Part shown: in pieces, positions 45,756 to 54,305 of the stretch | Layout of the letters: each line of letters opens with the position of its first letter | How positions within the stretch are numbered: the stretch's first letter is position 1 | Source of the DNA: Cupriavidus pinatubonensis | Lineage (GTDB): Bacteria > Pseudomonadota > Gammaproteobacteria > Burkholderiales > Burkholderiaceae | Assembly (NCBI RefSeq): GCF_019602855.1 | Contig: NZ_CP080766.1 | Location: 2,480,001-2,544,000, forward strand | Length of the DNA: 64,000 bases | Reading direction: 5' to 3' | Position numbers and translations under genes: made by a program | The notes under the pieces: generated by a model | Databases searched by the model: none | Told to the model about the DNA's origin: nothing | What the model saw: the letters and a program-made list of their open reading frames with translations, nothing else

Positions 45756-46379
45756 GTGGCCACAATCCTGATCGTCGACGACCATCCCGCTGTACGCGTG
45801 GTGCTGAAAACGCACCTGTCGCAGGTCCTCGGCGTGACGCATGTGCTGGAAGCGGACAATGGCCAGGCTGCCGTCGAGATCGTGCGCCAGTATGCGCCGG
45901 ACGTCGTCATCCTTGACCTCGACATTCCTCGCATCAACGGCCTGGACGTCATTCCGCGCCTCAAGGCCATCCAGCCCAGCGTGCGCATCCTGGTGATCTC
46001 CGGCCAGGACCAGAACACCTTTGCGCCGCGTGCGCGGCAGGCCGGCGCCAACGGCTATGTCAGCAAGACCCAGGAATTGCCCGAGATCGTGCGGTGCGTC
46101 GAATCCGTCCTGGCCGGGTATTCGGTCATGCCGGACGTCGATGGCGGACGCGCCGATGGCGTGGACGAAACCCGCCGGCTGGGAAGCCTGTCTGACAAGG
46201 AACTCGTGATCATGCAGATGCTGGCCAAGGGCATGTCCAACAAGCAGATCGGAGAGGTGCTGTTCATCTCCAACAAGACGGTCAGCACGCACAAGACCCG
46301 CATCATGGAAAAGCTGGGCGCGCGGTCCCTCGTCGACGTGATCGATTTCGCGCGGCGCCACCACATTGCCATCGGCTGA
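45756..46379 (+). CDS. BvgA-like response regulator (REC + LuxR HTH)
   Basis: 207 aa. Translation is assigned to GTG 45756 (GGAG eight bases upstream), which places the receiver at the very N-terminus (MATILIVDDHPAVRVVL). Acidic pocket Asp8/Asp9, phospho-acceptor Asp54 (VILDLDIP) and Lys104 (VSKTQ) are present. The C-terminal HTH, ELVIMQMLAKGMSNKQIGEVLFISNKTVSTHKTRIMEKLGARSLVDVIDFA, closely follows BvgA/EvgA. It is the expected output of the phosphorelay with the two hybrid kinases and the adjacent Hpt protein. Confidence 0.92.
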   Translation: MATILIVDDHPAVRVVLKTHLSQVLGVTHVLEADNGQAAVEIVRQYAPDVVILDLDIPRINGLDVIPRLKAIQPSVRILVISGQDQNTFAPRARQAGANGYVSKTQELPEIVRCVESVLAGYSVMPDVDGGRADGVDETRRLGSLSDKELVIMQMLAKGMSNKQIGEVLFISNKTVSTHKTRIMEKLGARSLVDVIDFARRHHIAIG

Positions 46380-46390
46380 TGGAGATTCCC

Positions 46391-47062
46391 ATGCACAGCG
46401 CATTCATCCTCGCCACGTCTGGCAGCGCCTGGATCGAACCGGCCACGCAGTATCTCAGCGATGCGGGTTTGCCGGCGCAATGCGTGACGGCCACGGAAGC
46501 CGAGGCGGTGCTGGCAGCTGCCGTGCCGCGCGTCATGCTCGCCCCGCCCGAGATTGTCGCCACGCCGTTGCTGCAGCGCGCGCGCCGGCAGGGCGCGCTG
46601 CTGGTATGCGTCGGCCGCGCGCAGGAGGACGTATCGTCACTGTGCGACGACGTGCTGACTGACCCCGTGACCGAAGAGGCTCTGTTCAGGTTGCTGGCGC
46701 GGCATCAGTACGTGGCGATTTCAGTCAGCGACCGTGCCGGTCTGGCCAATGCCATCGCAAGCCAGACCTTCGGCGATGCAGCGCTTGCCGCTGAACTGGT
46801 GGAAGCGCTTGCCACATCAACGGAATCGGACCTTGATCGCCTGCAAGAGGAAGACGACAGCCTGGAAACGTGGCGCAGCGTGGCGCACCGCGTGAAGGCG
46901 TCGGCGCATCTGGCCCGCTGCGAAGGCTTCCAGCGGCTCGCGCAACGACTGGAAACCGTGGCGCGCGGCGGAGACGTCAGGCTGACGGGCGCGCTTGCCG
47001 AAGTGTTCGTGCCGACCGCGCACGAATTCCGCGCCATGCTGCTTGCAAGCGCCTGCAAATAG
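46391..47062 (+). CDS. Stand-alone histidine phosphotransfer (Hpt) protein
   Basis: 223 aa. ATG 46391 is chosen because GGAG lies six bases upstream; ATG 46379 overlapping the regulator stop is the alternative. The C-terminal helical bundle has the Hpt signature WRSVAHRVKASAHLA with His166. The first 100 residues (FILATSGSAWIEPATQYL, GALLVCVG) look like a receiver fold that has lost its acidic pocket, but this is a weak reading. Encoded directly after the BvgA-like regulator, it would accept phosphate from the kinases' receivers and pass it to that regulator. Confidence 0.85.
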   Translation: MHSAFILATSGSAWIEPATQYLSDAGLPAQCVTATEAEAVLAAAVPRVMLAPPEIVATPLLQRARRQGALLVCVGRAQEDVSSLCDDVLTDPVTEEALFRLLARHQYVAISVSDRAGLANAIASQTFGDAALAAELVEALATSTESDLDRLQEEDDSLETWRSVAHRVKASAHLARCEGFQRLAQRLETVARGGDVRLTGALAEVFVPTAHEFRAMLLASACK

Positions 47063-47259
47063 CAGAGAAGCTATTGATTGCCGGAATGCCCGGTAATGCA
47101 CCGTAATTCCCCCGATTTAAATATCCGCGGCGGGAATTATTATTGTTTGAATTCCGTGCGGCAATAAAGAAGTCATCAGAATTAAAACGCGAATATCATG
47201 TGCGCGCGGAATGAATGACGGAGTCTGGGTTTCCATCCACGCTTGTCTGGGGACGGGTC
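47063..47259. other. AT-rich intergenic stretch
   Basis: Bases 47105-47200 are clearly AT-rich compared with the rest of the window (runs such as GATTTAAATA, GAATTATTATTG, GGCAATAAAG). Likely a promoter for the next gene, possibly bound by an H-NS-type silencer. No distinct operator repeat is seen. Confidence 0.4.
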
Positions 47260-47766
47260 ATGAGCCATGCCTTGGCGACCATGCCGGAATCATCGTTCTA
47301 TTTCCACCTGGCCGGAGTGGCGGTGCTGGTGCTGGTGGTCGGCATGGCGCGCGCGGTGTGGTTTGTGTATTCGCGGCACGAAGGGCGGCGCCAGCGCGCC
47401 ATGTGGCTCGCTGCCGCTGTCACGCGCTGCGGGCTGGCGCTTGGCGTAATGTGGACGGCCATCGTCTATGGCAGCGGGGCCTGGGAGCGCGCCGGTGCCC
47501 ACAACTGCCGGCGCCTGCCCATGCCGGATGCTTCCGCCCGGTATGAAGCGGAGTACTGCTACCTTTCGCAGCACAAGGTGCTGGTGCGTGTGTACAGCGC
47601 GCGCCGCAACGTCGTGCTGGCCCAGCGTACCTTCCCGAGTTCGGGGCCAGTCCGCCTGCACTGGGATCGCAGCGTGCTGGTGTTCGACGCAGCGGCCACC
47701 GAAGGCAAAGGCCGGCTCGTGCTGCCGCCTTCGCTGCGCGACCGGCTGATGGCCCGGTTGCCCTGA
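47260..47766 (+). CDS. Hypothetical membrane protein
   Basis: 168 aa from ATG 47260 (GGGGAC upstream); ATG 47215 is possible. Two hydrophobic helices (FYFHLAGVAVLVLVVGMARAVW and WLAAAVTRCGLALGVMWTAIVYG) are separated by a short basic loop (SRHEGRRQR). The C-terminal half is soluble, with two cysteines (HNCRRLP and EYCYLS) that could form a disulfide if periplasmic. I do not recognise the family. Its position next to the phosphorelay makes it a candidate regulated gene. Confidence 0.65.
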   Translation: MSHALATMPESSFYFHLAGVAVLVLVVGMARAVWFVYSRHEGRRQRAMWLAAAVTRCGLALGVMWTAIVYGSGAWERAGAHNCRRLPMPDASARYEAEYCYLSQHKVLVRVYSARRNVVLAQRTFPSSGPVRLHWDRSVLVFDAAATEGKGRLVLPPSLRDRLMARLP

Positions 47767-47877
47767 ATGCCGCCGTGCGCTCCGGGGCGCGTGCCATGCG
47801 ACACTTGCGCCGGCGCGGGAAGCTTCCACGAGGAGGCAAATCCGCTGGACCATCGGAACCCGACAGCATAACCAGGC

Positions 47878-48744
47878 ATGACGCGACGCGATTCCCCACC
47901 GAGCCCGACCGCCCCGGTGAACACAGAGAACAGTGTGCCGCGCCCGGGGATAATCCCAGCGCGATACCAGGGCGATTACGTTGCCTGGAGTGGAGGCTGC
48001 CTGTTCATCGGTTCCGGAGGCGGTCCGGTCGCGCCGCACTCGCACTACGCGATCCAGCTGGTGATTGGCGCGCCTTCGGGTCTTCAGGTCCAGTCGGGCC
48101 ATCGCGGATCACTTGTCGATTGCCATGGCGCACTGGTGCCGTCCCGCGCGGTGCACAGCATCGATGTCTCGTCTTGCGACTGGAGCGCGGTGCTGTTCAT
48201 CGAGCCCGAGACACAGGAGGGCCGCGCGTTGTCTGCGCGGATGGGTGGGCAAATCGAGTTCCTGGAGAAGGAGGCGCTCGCCGGCATGGATTCGGCGCTG
48301 GAGCAGGCGTGGCGCCGGACCCGGACTGCCGACGCCGTGCAGTATGCCGCGCAGGCCCTGGTGAGTTCGCTCTCGCGGACGATTCCGCACGTGCCGTCCG
48401 ATCCGCGGGTACTGGCGGCGATCGAGCATCTCCGTGCTCAGGATGGCAATACGCTGGCGCTCGAAGACGTGGCGGCGGTGGTGCACCTGTCCCCGAGCCG
48501 GTTCCGCCATGTCTTTGTCGAAGAGACCGGCATGCCGCTACGGACCTACCAGCTCTGGCGCCGGCTGCTGAAGGCTTGGGAAATCCTTATGCGCGGCGAC
48601 AACCTCGCCAATGCCGCGCACGCCGCGGGTTTTGCCGATTCTGCCCATCTGTCGCGCACGTGCCGGACCATGTTCGGCCTGGCACCGTCCGCGATGCAGA
48701 TGAAAGGGCCGCTGAGCGAGCGGCTTCGCGCGCCGTCTTCCTAA
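47878..48744 (+). CDS. AraC-family transcriptional regulator
   Basis: 288 aa. A cupin-like N-terminal sensing part (HSHYAIQLVIGAPSGLQVQ) is followed by a C-terminal AraC/XylS domain with two HTH units (TLALEDVAAVVHLSPSRFRHVFVEETGMPLRTYQLWRRLLKAW and NAAHAAGFADSAHLSRTCRTMFGLAPSAMQ). Its 3' end overlaps the di-heme peroxidase gene by 4 bp in convergent orientation. The target is unknown. Confidence 0.9.
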   Translation: MTRRDSPPSPTAPVNTENSVPRPGIIPARYQGDYVAWSGGCLFIGSGGGPVAPHSHYAIQLVIGAPSGLQVQSGHRGSLVDCHGALVPSRAVHSIDVSSCDWSAVLFIEPETQEGRALSARMGGQIEFLEKEALAGMDSALEQAWRRTRTADAVQYAAQALVSSLSRTIPHVPSDPRVLAAIEHLRAQDGNTLALEDVAAVVHLSPSRFRHVFVEETGMPLRTYQLWRRLLKAWEILMRGDNLANAAHAAGFADSAHLSRTCRTMFGLAPSAMQMKGPLSERLRAPSS

Positions 48745-50024
48745 GTGGGCTGATCAATGGTGCCGGTCAGGGTGCCAAGAAATGCAGCCAGGTCTTCGAC
48801 GTCCTGCGGCGACAGCCGGATCGCCTGCCGAGATCCCGGTGCCTCGCCAGCGGGTGCCAGTTCGCTTCTTCCGATCGCCGCAGCCGGGGCTTTCACGTAA
48901 TGCCGCAGCACGTCGGGCAGCGTCTTGATTTGCCCGGCATGCATATAGGGCGCCCGATCCGCGACGTTGCGCAGGCTCGGCGTGCGGAACGCGCCAACGT
49001 GGGCAGGATCGTCTTTCGCCAGGAAGTTCAGCTCCGCGCACTGTTCGGGGCTGGCATCGCTGAATGGGCCAAGGCAATTGAATTCATCACGGAGCAGCTT
49101 CGGGATGGCATCGGCACGCCCGCGCTCAGGATGTTCGGGACTCAGCGGTGGTATGCCCGTGTTGTGGAACGCGTGGTCGCTCAGCGTCAGTCCGTTATGG
49201 CAGGTAATGCACTGGCCCTTGCCCAGGAACAGCCTGAGTCCGCGCACCTCCTGCGCAGTGAGCACGTCCTGCCCGCCACGATCTGCCGCGAGGGTGGCTA
49301 CAACATAGCGGTCGAACCGCGAAGGACCATATCGCACGCGGCTTTCATACGCGGCAATGGCCTTGCCCATGTTGGCGAACACGCGATTCACCTGTTCCCG
49401 CGTGGCGGGCGGCAGGGCAGCCCAGGCCGACCGCTCTTCCTGCGAGCCCAGTGGCGAGGCATCGGCCGGAAGTACTGGCATGGCCGGCAGCGGCCCGAAG
49501 ACCTGTGCGTACTGCGTCGCATACTTTGCCTGCAGGATCCGGACAAAGCGCACACGATTACCGCCATGCTCGGCGGCATCTTCCATGGGACCCAGTGCCT
49601 GCGACCACAGGCTGTCCTTGCGGCCGTCCCAGAACAGGAATGGCGCACCGGACGCGCCCATCACCGGCATGGTCCGGCGCGTGCCTGTGGCAATGCCAAG
49701 CCCCACGGGCCGTCCATCCTCGAACTGGCCGTTCGGCTGATGGCAGCTTGCGCACGAGACACGGCCATTGCGGCTCAGGCGAGCGTCGTTGAACAACGCG
49801 TGGCCAAGGCTGGCCGCGTTGCTGCTCCCTTCGTAGGCATTGGAAGGGTCGGCGGCGCGCGGCGTGGATGGGTCCAGTTGCAGGCTCGCCAATGTCCGCA
49901 GGTCTTCTGGCAGCCAGGTATCGCGCAGCGCGGCTTGCGGCGCGGATGCCGACACGCGCAAGGCGAGGGCGATTGCCATCAGTGCGCCGGCAATCGCCAT
50001 GCCGGTCTTGAGGCGGGACTTCAT
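48741..50024 (-). CDS. Di-heme cytochrome c peroxidase family protein
   Basis: 427 aa. The start at 50024 (MKSRLKTGMAIAGALMAIALAL) gives an export signal and overlaps the preceding stop. Two c-type heme sites are seen: CASCH (early, with RLSRNGRVSCASCH) and CITCH (GKGQCITCHNG). NVADRAPYMHAGQ and FRTPSLR are conserved in the CcpA/MauG/MbnH superfamily. Periplasmic. The gene partner is a FixH-like lipoprotein, so it may modify or oxidise a partner protein (as MauG and MbnH do) rather than simply remove peroxide; that is inference. Confidence 0.9.
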   Translation of the reverse strand: MKSRLKTGMAIAGALMAIALALRVSASAPQAALRDTWLPEDLRTLASLQLDPSTPRAADPSNAYEGSSNAASLGHALFNDARLSRNGRVSCASCHQPNGQFEDGRPVGLGIATGTRRTMPVMGASGAPFLFWDGRKDSLWSQALGPMEDAAEHGGNRVRFVRILQAKYATQYAQVFGPLPAMPVLPADASPLGSQEERSAWAALPPATREQVNRVFANMGKAIAAYESRVRYGPSRFDRYVVATLAADRGGQDVLTAQEVRGLRLFLGKGQCITCHNGLTLSDHAFHNTGIPPLSPEHPERGRADAIPKLLRDEFNCLGPFSDASPEQCAELNFLAKDDPAHVGAFRTPSLRNVADRAPYMHAGQIKTLPDVLRHYVKAPAAAIGRSELAPAGEAPGSRQAIRLSPQDVEDLAAFLGTLTGTIDQPT

Positions 50025-50461
50025 CAGCGGCGCTCCGAACCCGGATCGACGACGATGTTGAACGCCACCGTGTCGGGGCCTGGCGCCGCGCGAATGCCGA
50101 GCTTGAGGTCCCACCATCCGCTCATGCTGAACTTCATGCCCTGCAGCAGGTAGGTGCCTGCCTCGGCCCCGCGCGTGACGCGCGGCTGTGTGGGGTAGCC
50201 GTGGCCGTGCTGCGGCATGCCGCCGGCAACAGAGAACTGGGCGTCGTTGACCGGCTGGCCATCCGGCATGGTCAGCCTGACCGTCCAGGCATGCATCTGG
50301 TTGATGGCGGGTGCAGGCGTCGGCGCGATGATCGCGACCCGGTAGCGGCCCTCGTCAGTCGACTTGTCGCGGGACAGGTCCAGGTCCTGCGGCGGCGTAC
50401 TGCAGCCGTAGCCGGCAAAAAGCATCGAGAACATTGCAAGTGCGGAGAGGGAGCGAGACAT
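50024..50461 (-). CDS. FixH/YtkA-like lipoprotein
   Basis: About 145 aa. ATG 50461 gives MSRSLSALAMFSMLFAGYGCST, a lipoprotein signal with the Cys near residue 20. The remaining Ig-like domain carries AINQMHAWTVRLTMPDGQPVNDAQFSV and GGMPQHGHGYPTQPRV, features of FixH/YtkA-like proteins; the His/Met-rich MPQHGHG and the NQMHAW region could bind copper. The stop overlaps the di-heme peroxidase start, so the two are co-translated and probably act together in the periplasm. Confidence 0.82.
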   Translation of the reverse strand: MSRSLSALAMFSMLFAGYGCSTPPQDLDLSRDKSTDEGRYRVAIIAPTPAPAINQMHAWTVRLTMPDGQPVNDAQFSVAGGMPQHGHGYPTQPRVTRGAEAGTYLLQGMKFSMSGWWDLKLGIRAAPGPDTVAFNIVVDPGSERR

Positions 50462-50564
50462 GATGGGACGATGGAAGCTGTTTCGGTCCGCTGATTGTCC
50501 GGACCGGTGCTCGCCCGCGCTTGAACGAAGAGGCTGTTCCCGCAGCCTTTTCATTCAAGCCGCC

Positions 50565-51308
50565 TCACTCCCCCACAAACATCCCGCCGATGATCCGCCC
50601 CATCTCATGCCGGCGCGCCACCGGCATGCGTGATGCCGCCGACACAATGCTGATGGCCGCGTCGGCGTGCATGGCCATCGGCAGCGCATAGCCGACACCG
50701 GCCACGCCATCGGCGCCGGCCAGCGCGTAGCCGCACGCGCGGCTGCGTTCTACGCCGCGCATCAGCTTCATCAGGCTGCGGCCGCTGGCTTCGTACTCGG
50801 CCCGGTGGCGCTCGTAGTGCGCGCGCACGGCGTCGTTGTCCAGGCGCGCCAGCAAGGCCATGCTGCCGGTGCCCTGGCCCAGCAGGCGCGAGCTGCCCGT
50901 CAGCATGTGGAAGGACTTGATGCGGTGGCTGCCTTCCTCGGTATGCAGGCAATGGCCGTGATCGCCGATGCGCACGATCAGGAATACCGCGTCGCCGGTC
51001 AGCCGCGCGAGCGCCTTCATCTTGGTCACGAGCACACTGCCGGGCGGCGGGCGGTTCATCGCGCGCAGGCCGAGCGACATGGCCGTGGTGCCCAGGTACA
51101 GGCGCTTGCTGGCCGACTCGCGCTCGATATAGCCGGCCGCCTCCAGGAAGCGGGCCATGCGGTGCGCCGTGGTGCGGTCGATGTCGGCCTTGATGGCCAG
51201 CTCCGGCAGGGTTAACCCGGTTTCATGGTGCTCGGCGAGCAGCTCAAGCAGGGCGAAGGCGCGGGTGAGGCTCTGGACCCCACTGGGCGTAGATGGCTTG
51301 GCAGGCAT
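50565..51308 (-). CDS. IclR-family transcriptional regulator
   Basis: 247 aa. The winged HTH (ALLELLAEHHETGLTLPELAIKADIDRTTAHRMARFLEAAGYIER) and the GAF-like effector domain match IclR. It is divergent from the acyl-CoA carboxylase operon across a 128-bp gap containing the GTGCA-CATTA-TGCAC inverted repeat, so it is almost certainly its regulator. P. aeruginosa atu operons instead use the TetR-type AtuR. Confidence 0.92.
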   Translation of the reverse strand: MPAKPSTPSGVQSLTRAFALLELLAEHHETGLTLPELAIKADIDRTTAHRMARFLEAAGYIERESASKRLYLGTTAMSLGLRAMNRPPPGSVLVTKMKALARLTGDAVFLIVRIGDHGHCLHTEEGSHRIKSFHMLTGSSRLLGQGTGSMALLARLDNDAVRAHYERHRAEYEASGRSLMKLMRGVERSRACGYALAGADGVAGVGYALPMAMHADAAISIVSAASRMPVARRHEMGRIIGGMFVGE

Positions 51309-51346
51309 GCGCGGGCGGCGTCCGGTCGGGGAGCATTGGGTTTGGC

Positions 51347-51361
51347 GTGCACATTATGCAC
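51347..51361. promoter_or_regulatory. Inverted repeat in the IclR/carboxylase divergent promoter
   Basis: GTGCA-CATTA-TGCAC, 5-bp arms with a 5-bp spacer, centred 45 bp before the IclR start and 83 bp before the carboxylase ATG. Size and AT-rich centre suit an IclR dimer site. Assignment by position. Confidence 0.45.
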
Positions 51362-51436
51362 AATCTGAGCGATTAATGTTGTCCCGCGGGGCGCGGTGGT
51401 TTGCAATCCTCCCATCACGCCAACCAAGCCAGCGCC

Positions 51437-53056
51437 ATGATTCCCATCGAGACACGCATCGACCCGTCCTCCGACTCGTTTGCCAGCCAGCGCGCCGGCA
51501 TGCAGGCCCTGATCGACCGCCTGCACAGCCTGGAGCAGCGTGCCGTGGCCGCCTCCGAGCGCGCGCGCCCGGCCTTCGCCAAGCGCGGCGCGCTGCTGCC
51601 GCGCGAGCGCATCGGCCGCCTGCTCGACGCCGGCGCGCCGTTCCTGCCCATTGCCACGCTGGCCGGCTTCGGCATGGACGACCCGAACCATGAGACGTCG
51701 ATTCCCGGCGGCTCGCTCGTGGCCGGCATCGGCATCGTCTGCGGCGTGCGCTGCATGGTGCTGGCGACGGATTCGGGCATCGATGCCGGCGCCATGACCG
51801 AGGCCGGCAATATGAAGCTCATGCGCTGCCAGGAGATCGCGCTGGAAAACCGGCTGCCGTTCATCCACCTGGTCGAATCGGCCGGCGCCAACCTGCGCAA
51901 GTACCGCGTCGACAAGTTCATCCGCGGCGGCAGCATCTTCTACAACCTGGCACGGCTGTCGGCGGCCGGCCTGCCGGTGATCACCGTCGTGCACGGTTCG
52001 TCCACCGCCGGCGGCGCCTACATGCCGGGCCTGTCGGACTACGTGGTCATGGTGCGCAATCGCGCGCGTGCGTTCCTGGCCGGCCCGCCGCTGCTCAAGG
52101 CTGCTACCGGCGAGATTGCGACCGACGAAGAACTCGGCGGCGCCGACCTGCACGCCACCGTCAGCGGCCTGGCCGAATACCTGGCCGAAGACGACGAGCA
52201 TGCGATTGCCACCGCGCGCGACATCGTGGCGAGCCTCGACTGGCCTGACGTGGCACCCGCTCCGGGACAGCCGGCCCGTGCGCCACGCCTGGACCCGGCC
52301 GAACTCGACGGCGTAATGACGCTCGACATGAAGCGCCCCGTGGACATGCGCGAAGTCATCGCGCGCATCGTCGACGATTCCGCATGGCTGCCGTTCAAGC
52401 CCGACTACGGTCCCGGCACCGTCTGCGGCCATGCGCGCATCGAAGGCCACGCGGTCGGCTTCATTACCAACAACGGCCCGATCGATCCGGCCGGCGCGAC
52501 CAAGGCCGCGCAGTTCATCCAGCTCTGCAACCAGTCGGGCACGCCCATCGTGTTCCTGCAGAACACCACGGGCTTTATCGTGGGCCGCGCGTCGGAAGAG
52601 GCGGGCATGATCAAGCACGGCTCGAAGATGATCCAGGCGCTGTCCAACTCGACCGTTCCGCAGATCACGATCTACTGCGGATCGTCCTTCGGCGCCGGCA
52701 ATTTTGGCATGTGCGGCCGGGGCTTCCATCCGCGCTTCTGCTTTTCGTGGCCCAATGCGCGCACCGCGGTAATGGGCGGCGAGCAGGCCGCCATGACGCT
52801 GGAGATCGTGGCGCGCCAGCAGGCCGAGCGCAAAGGCAAGGCCGTGGACGAAGCGCAGCTCGCGGCGCAGACCGCCGAGATCGTCGCCAACTTCGAACGA
52901 CAGGCCAGCGCTTTCGTGACCAGCGGCCTGCTGCTGGACGATGGCGTGATCGATCCGCGCGACACGCGTGCCGTGCTGGCCTTCGTGCTGGCGACCGCCC
53001 GCGAAGCAAACCGGCGCGAACCGCGTGCCGTGCAGTTTGGCGTGGCGCGCCTCTGA
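51437..53056 (+). CDS. Acyl-CoA carboxylase beta subunit (AtuC/geranyl-CoA carboxylase-like)
   Basis: 539 aa biotin-dependent carboxyltransferase. Crotonase-type CT N and C domains are present (LIDRLHSLEQRAVAASERARPAFAKRGALLPRERI; FLQNTTGFIVGRASEEAGMIKHGSKM; FGAGNFGMCGRGFHPRFCFSWPNAR). The stretch FLAGPPLLKAATGEIATDEELGGADLH resembles AtuC, though methylcrotonyl-CoA carboxylase beta is close. First gene of a five-gene pathway operon plus binding protein, divergent from IclR. ATG 51437 fits the family; no strong ribosome binding site is seen. Confidence 0.88.
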   Translation: MIPIETRIDPSSDSFASQRAGMQALIDRLHSLEQRAVAASERARPAFAKRGALLPRERIGRLLDAGAPFLPIATLAGFGMDDPNHETSIPGGSLVAGIGIVCGVRCMVLATDSGIDAGAMTEAGNMKLMRCQEIALENRLPFIHLVESAGANLRKYRVDKFIRGGSIFYNLARLSAAGLPVITVVHGSSTAGGAYMPGLSDYVVMVRNRARAFLAGPPLLKAATGEIATDEELGGADLHATVSGLAEYLAEDDEHAIATARDIVASLDWPDVAPAPGQPARAPRLDPAELDGVMTLDMKRPVDMREVIARIVDDSAWLPFKPDYGPGTVCGHARIEGHAVGFITNNGPIDPAGATKAAQFIQLCNQSGTPIVFLQNTTGFIVGRASEEAGMIKHGSKMIQALSNSTVPQITIYCGSSFGAGNFGMCGRGFHPRFCFSWPNARTAVMGGEQAAMTLEIVARQQAERKGKAVDEAQLAAQTAEIVANFERQASAFVTSGLLLDDGVIDPRDTRAVLAFVLATAREANRREPRAVQFGVARL

Positions 53057-53108
53057 GCCATCAACGAACATCCTAGCCTGTAGCTAACAAGAATTCCTGG
53101 AGACCAGC

Positions 53109-54269
53109 ATGCTGTACACCGAAGACCACCGCAATATCATGGGCAGCATCCGCCGCTTCGTGTCGGCGGAGATCGATCCGCACGTCGATGAGTGGGAAGC
53201 CGCCGAAATTTTCCCGGCGCACGAACTGTTCAAGAAGATGGGCGACCTCGGCTTCCTGGGCATCACCAAGCCGGTCGAATACGGCGGCCTTGGCCTTGAT
53301 TTCTCGTACGCCATCGCTGCGGCGGAAGCACTGGGCTATGCACGTGCACAAGGCATCGGCATGGGCGTTGGCGTGCAGTGCGACATGGCTACGCCGGCGC
53401 TGACCGCATTCGGTTCCGACGCGCTCAAGCGAGAGTTTCTTGCGCCCGCCATTGCCGGCGACATGGTGTGCTCGATCGGCGTCTCGGAAGCGGGGGCGGG
53501 CTCCGACGTGGCATCGCTCAAGACGCGCGCACGCCGTGACGGCGACGACTACGTCATCACCGGTTCCAAGATGTGGATCACCAACGGCACGCAGGCCGAC
53601 TGGATCTGCCTGCTGTGCAACACGTCCGACGGCCCCGTGCACAAGAACAAGTCGCTGATCGTGGTGCCGCTCAAGGAGAACGGCAAGCGCGTGAAAGGCG
53701 TGGAAATCCAGAAGATCAAGAAATTCGGCATGTGGTGCTCCGACACCGCGCAGATCTTCTTCGACGAAGTGCGCGTGCCGGTGCGCAACCGCATCGGCGA
53801 AGAAGGCATGGGCTTTATCTACCAGATGAAGCAGTTCCAGGAAGAGCGCCTGAACGGTGCCGCGCGCCGCCTGGCCTGTACGGCGCTGATCGAAGAAACC
53901 GCCGAGTACCTGCGCCAGCGCATCGCGTTCGGCAAGCCGCTGCTCGACAACCAGTTCATCCAGTTCAAGCTGGCCGAACTGAAGACCGAAATGGAAGCGC
54001 TGCGCGCGCTGGTGTATGTGGCCACGCAGACCTACATCAACGGCGGCGAAGTGACCGAGCTCGCTTCCATGGCCAAGCTCAAGGCCGGTCGGCTGTCGCG
54101 CGACGTAGCCGACTGGTGCATGCAGTTCCAGGGCGGCATGGGCTACACGTGGGACAACCATGCATCGCGCGCGTATCGCGATTTCCGCCTCGGTTCGATC
54201 GGCGGCGGCGCGGACGAGGTGATGCTGCAGGTCATCGCCAAGCAGATGGGCCTGATGTCGCGCGGCTGA
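53109..54269 (+). CDS. Acyl-CoA dehydrogenase (AtuD/IVD-like)
   Basis: 386 aa flavoprotein with the three ACAD domains (SEAGAGSDVASLKTRARRDGDDYVITGSKMWITNGTQAD is the FAD-contact block). The C-terminal catalytic position of short/medium-chain ACADs (EGT) reads SIGGGADEVM, so the catalytic base is probably the glutamate in FQEERLNGAARR, as in isovaleryl- and long-chain enzymes. The SIGGGADEVML ending resembles AtuD citronellyl-CoA dehydrogenase. It starts 52 bp after the carboxylase gene. Confidence 0.9.
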   Translation: MLYTEDHRNIMGSIRRFVSAEIDPHVDEWEAAEIFPAHELFKKMGDLGFLGITKPVEYGGLGLDFSYAIAAAEALGYARAQGIGMGVGVQCDMATPALTAFGSDALKREFLAPAIAGDMVCSIGVSEAGAGSDVASLKTRARRDGDDYVITGSKMWITNGTQADWICLLCNTSDGPVHKNKSLIVVPLKENGKRVKGVEIQKIKKFGMWCSDTAQIFFDEVRVPVRNRIGEEGMGFIYQMKQFQEERLNGAARRLACTALIEETAEYLRQRIAFGKPLLDNQFIQFKLAELKTEMEALRALVYVATQTYINGGEVTELASMAKLKAGRLSRDVADWCMQFQGGMGYTWDNHASRAYRDFRLGSIGGGADEVMLQVIAKQMGLMSRG

Positions 54270-54305
54270 GCGCGTGTCCTTCCACATTTGACGAGACACA
54301 CTGCC

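Noticed and set aside
47775..50153. 792-codon plus-strand open frame across the AraC and di-heme peroxidase genes
   Set aside because: Runs through two genes in other frames; composition is non-coding.
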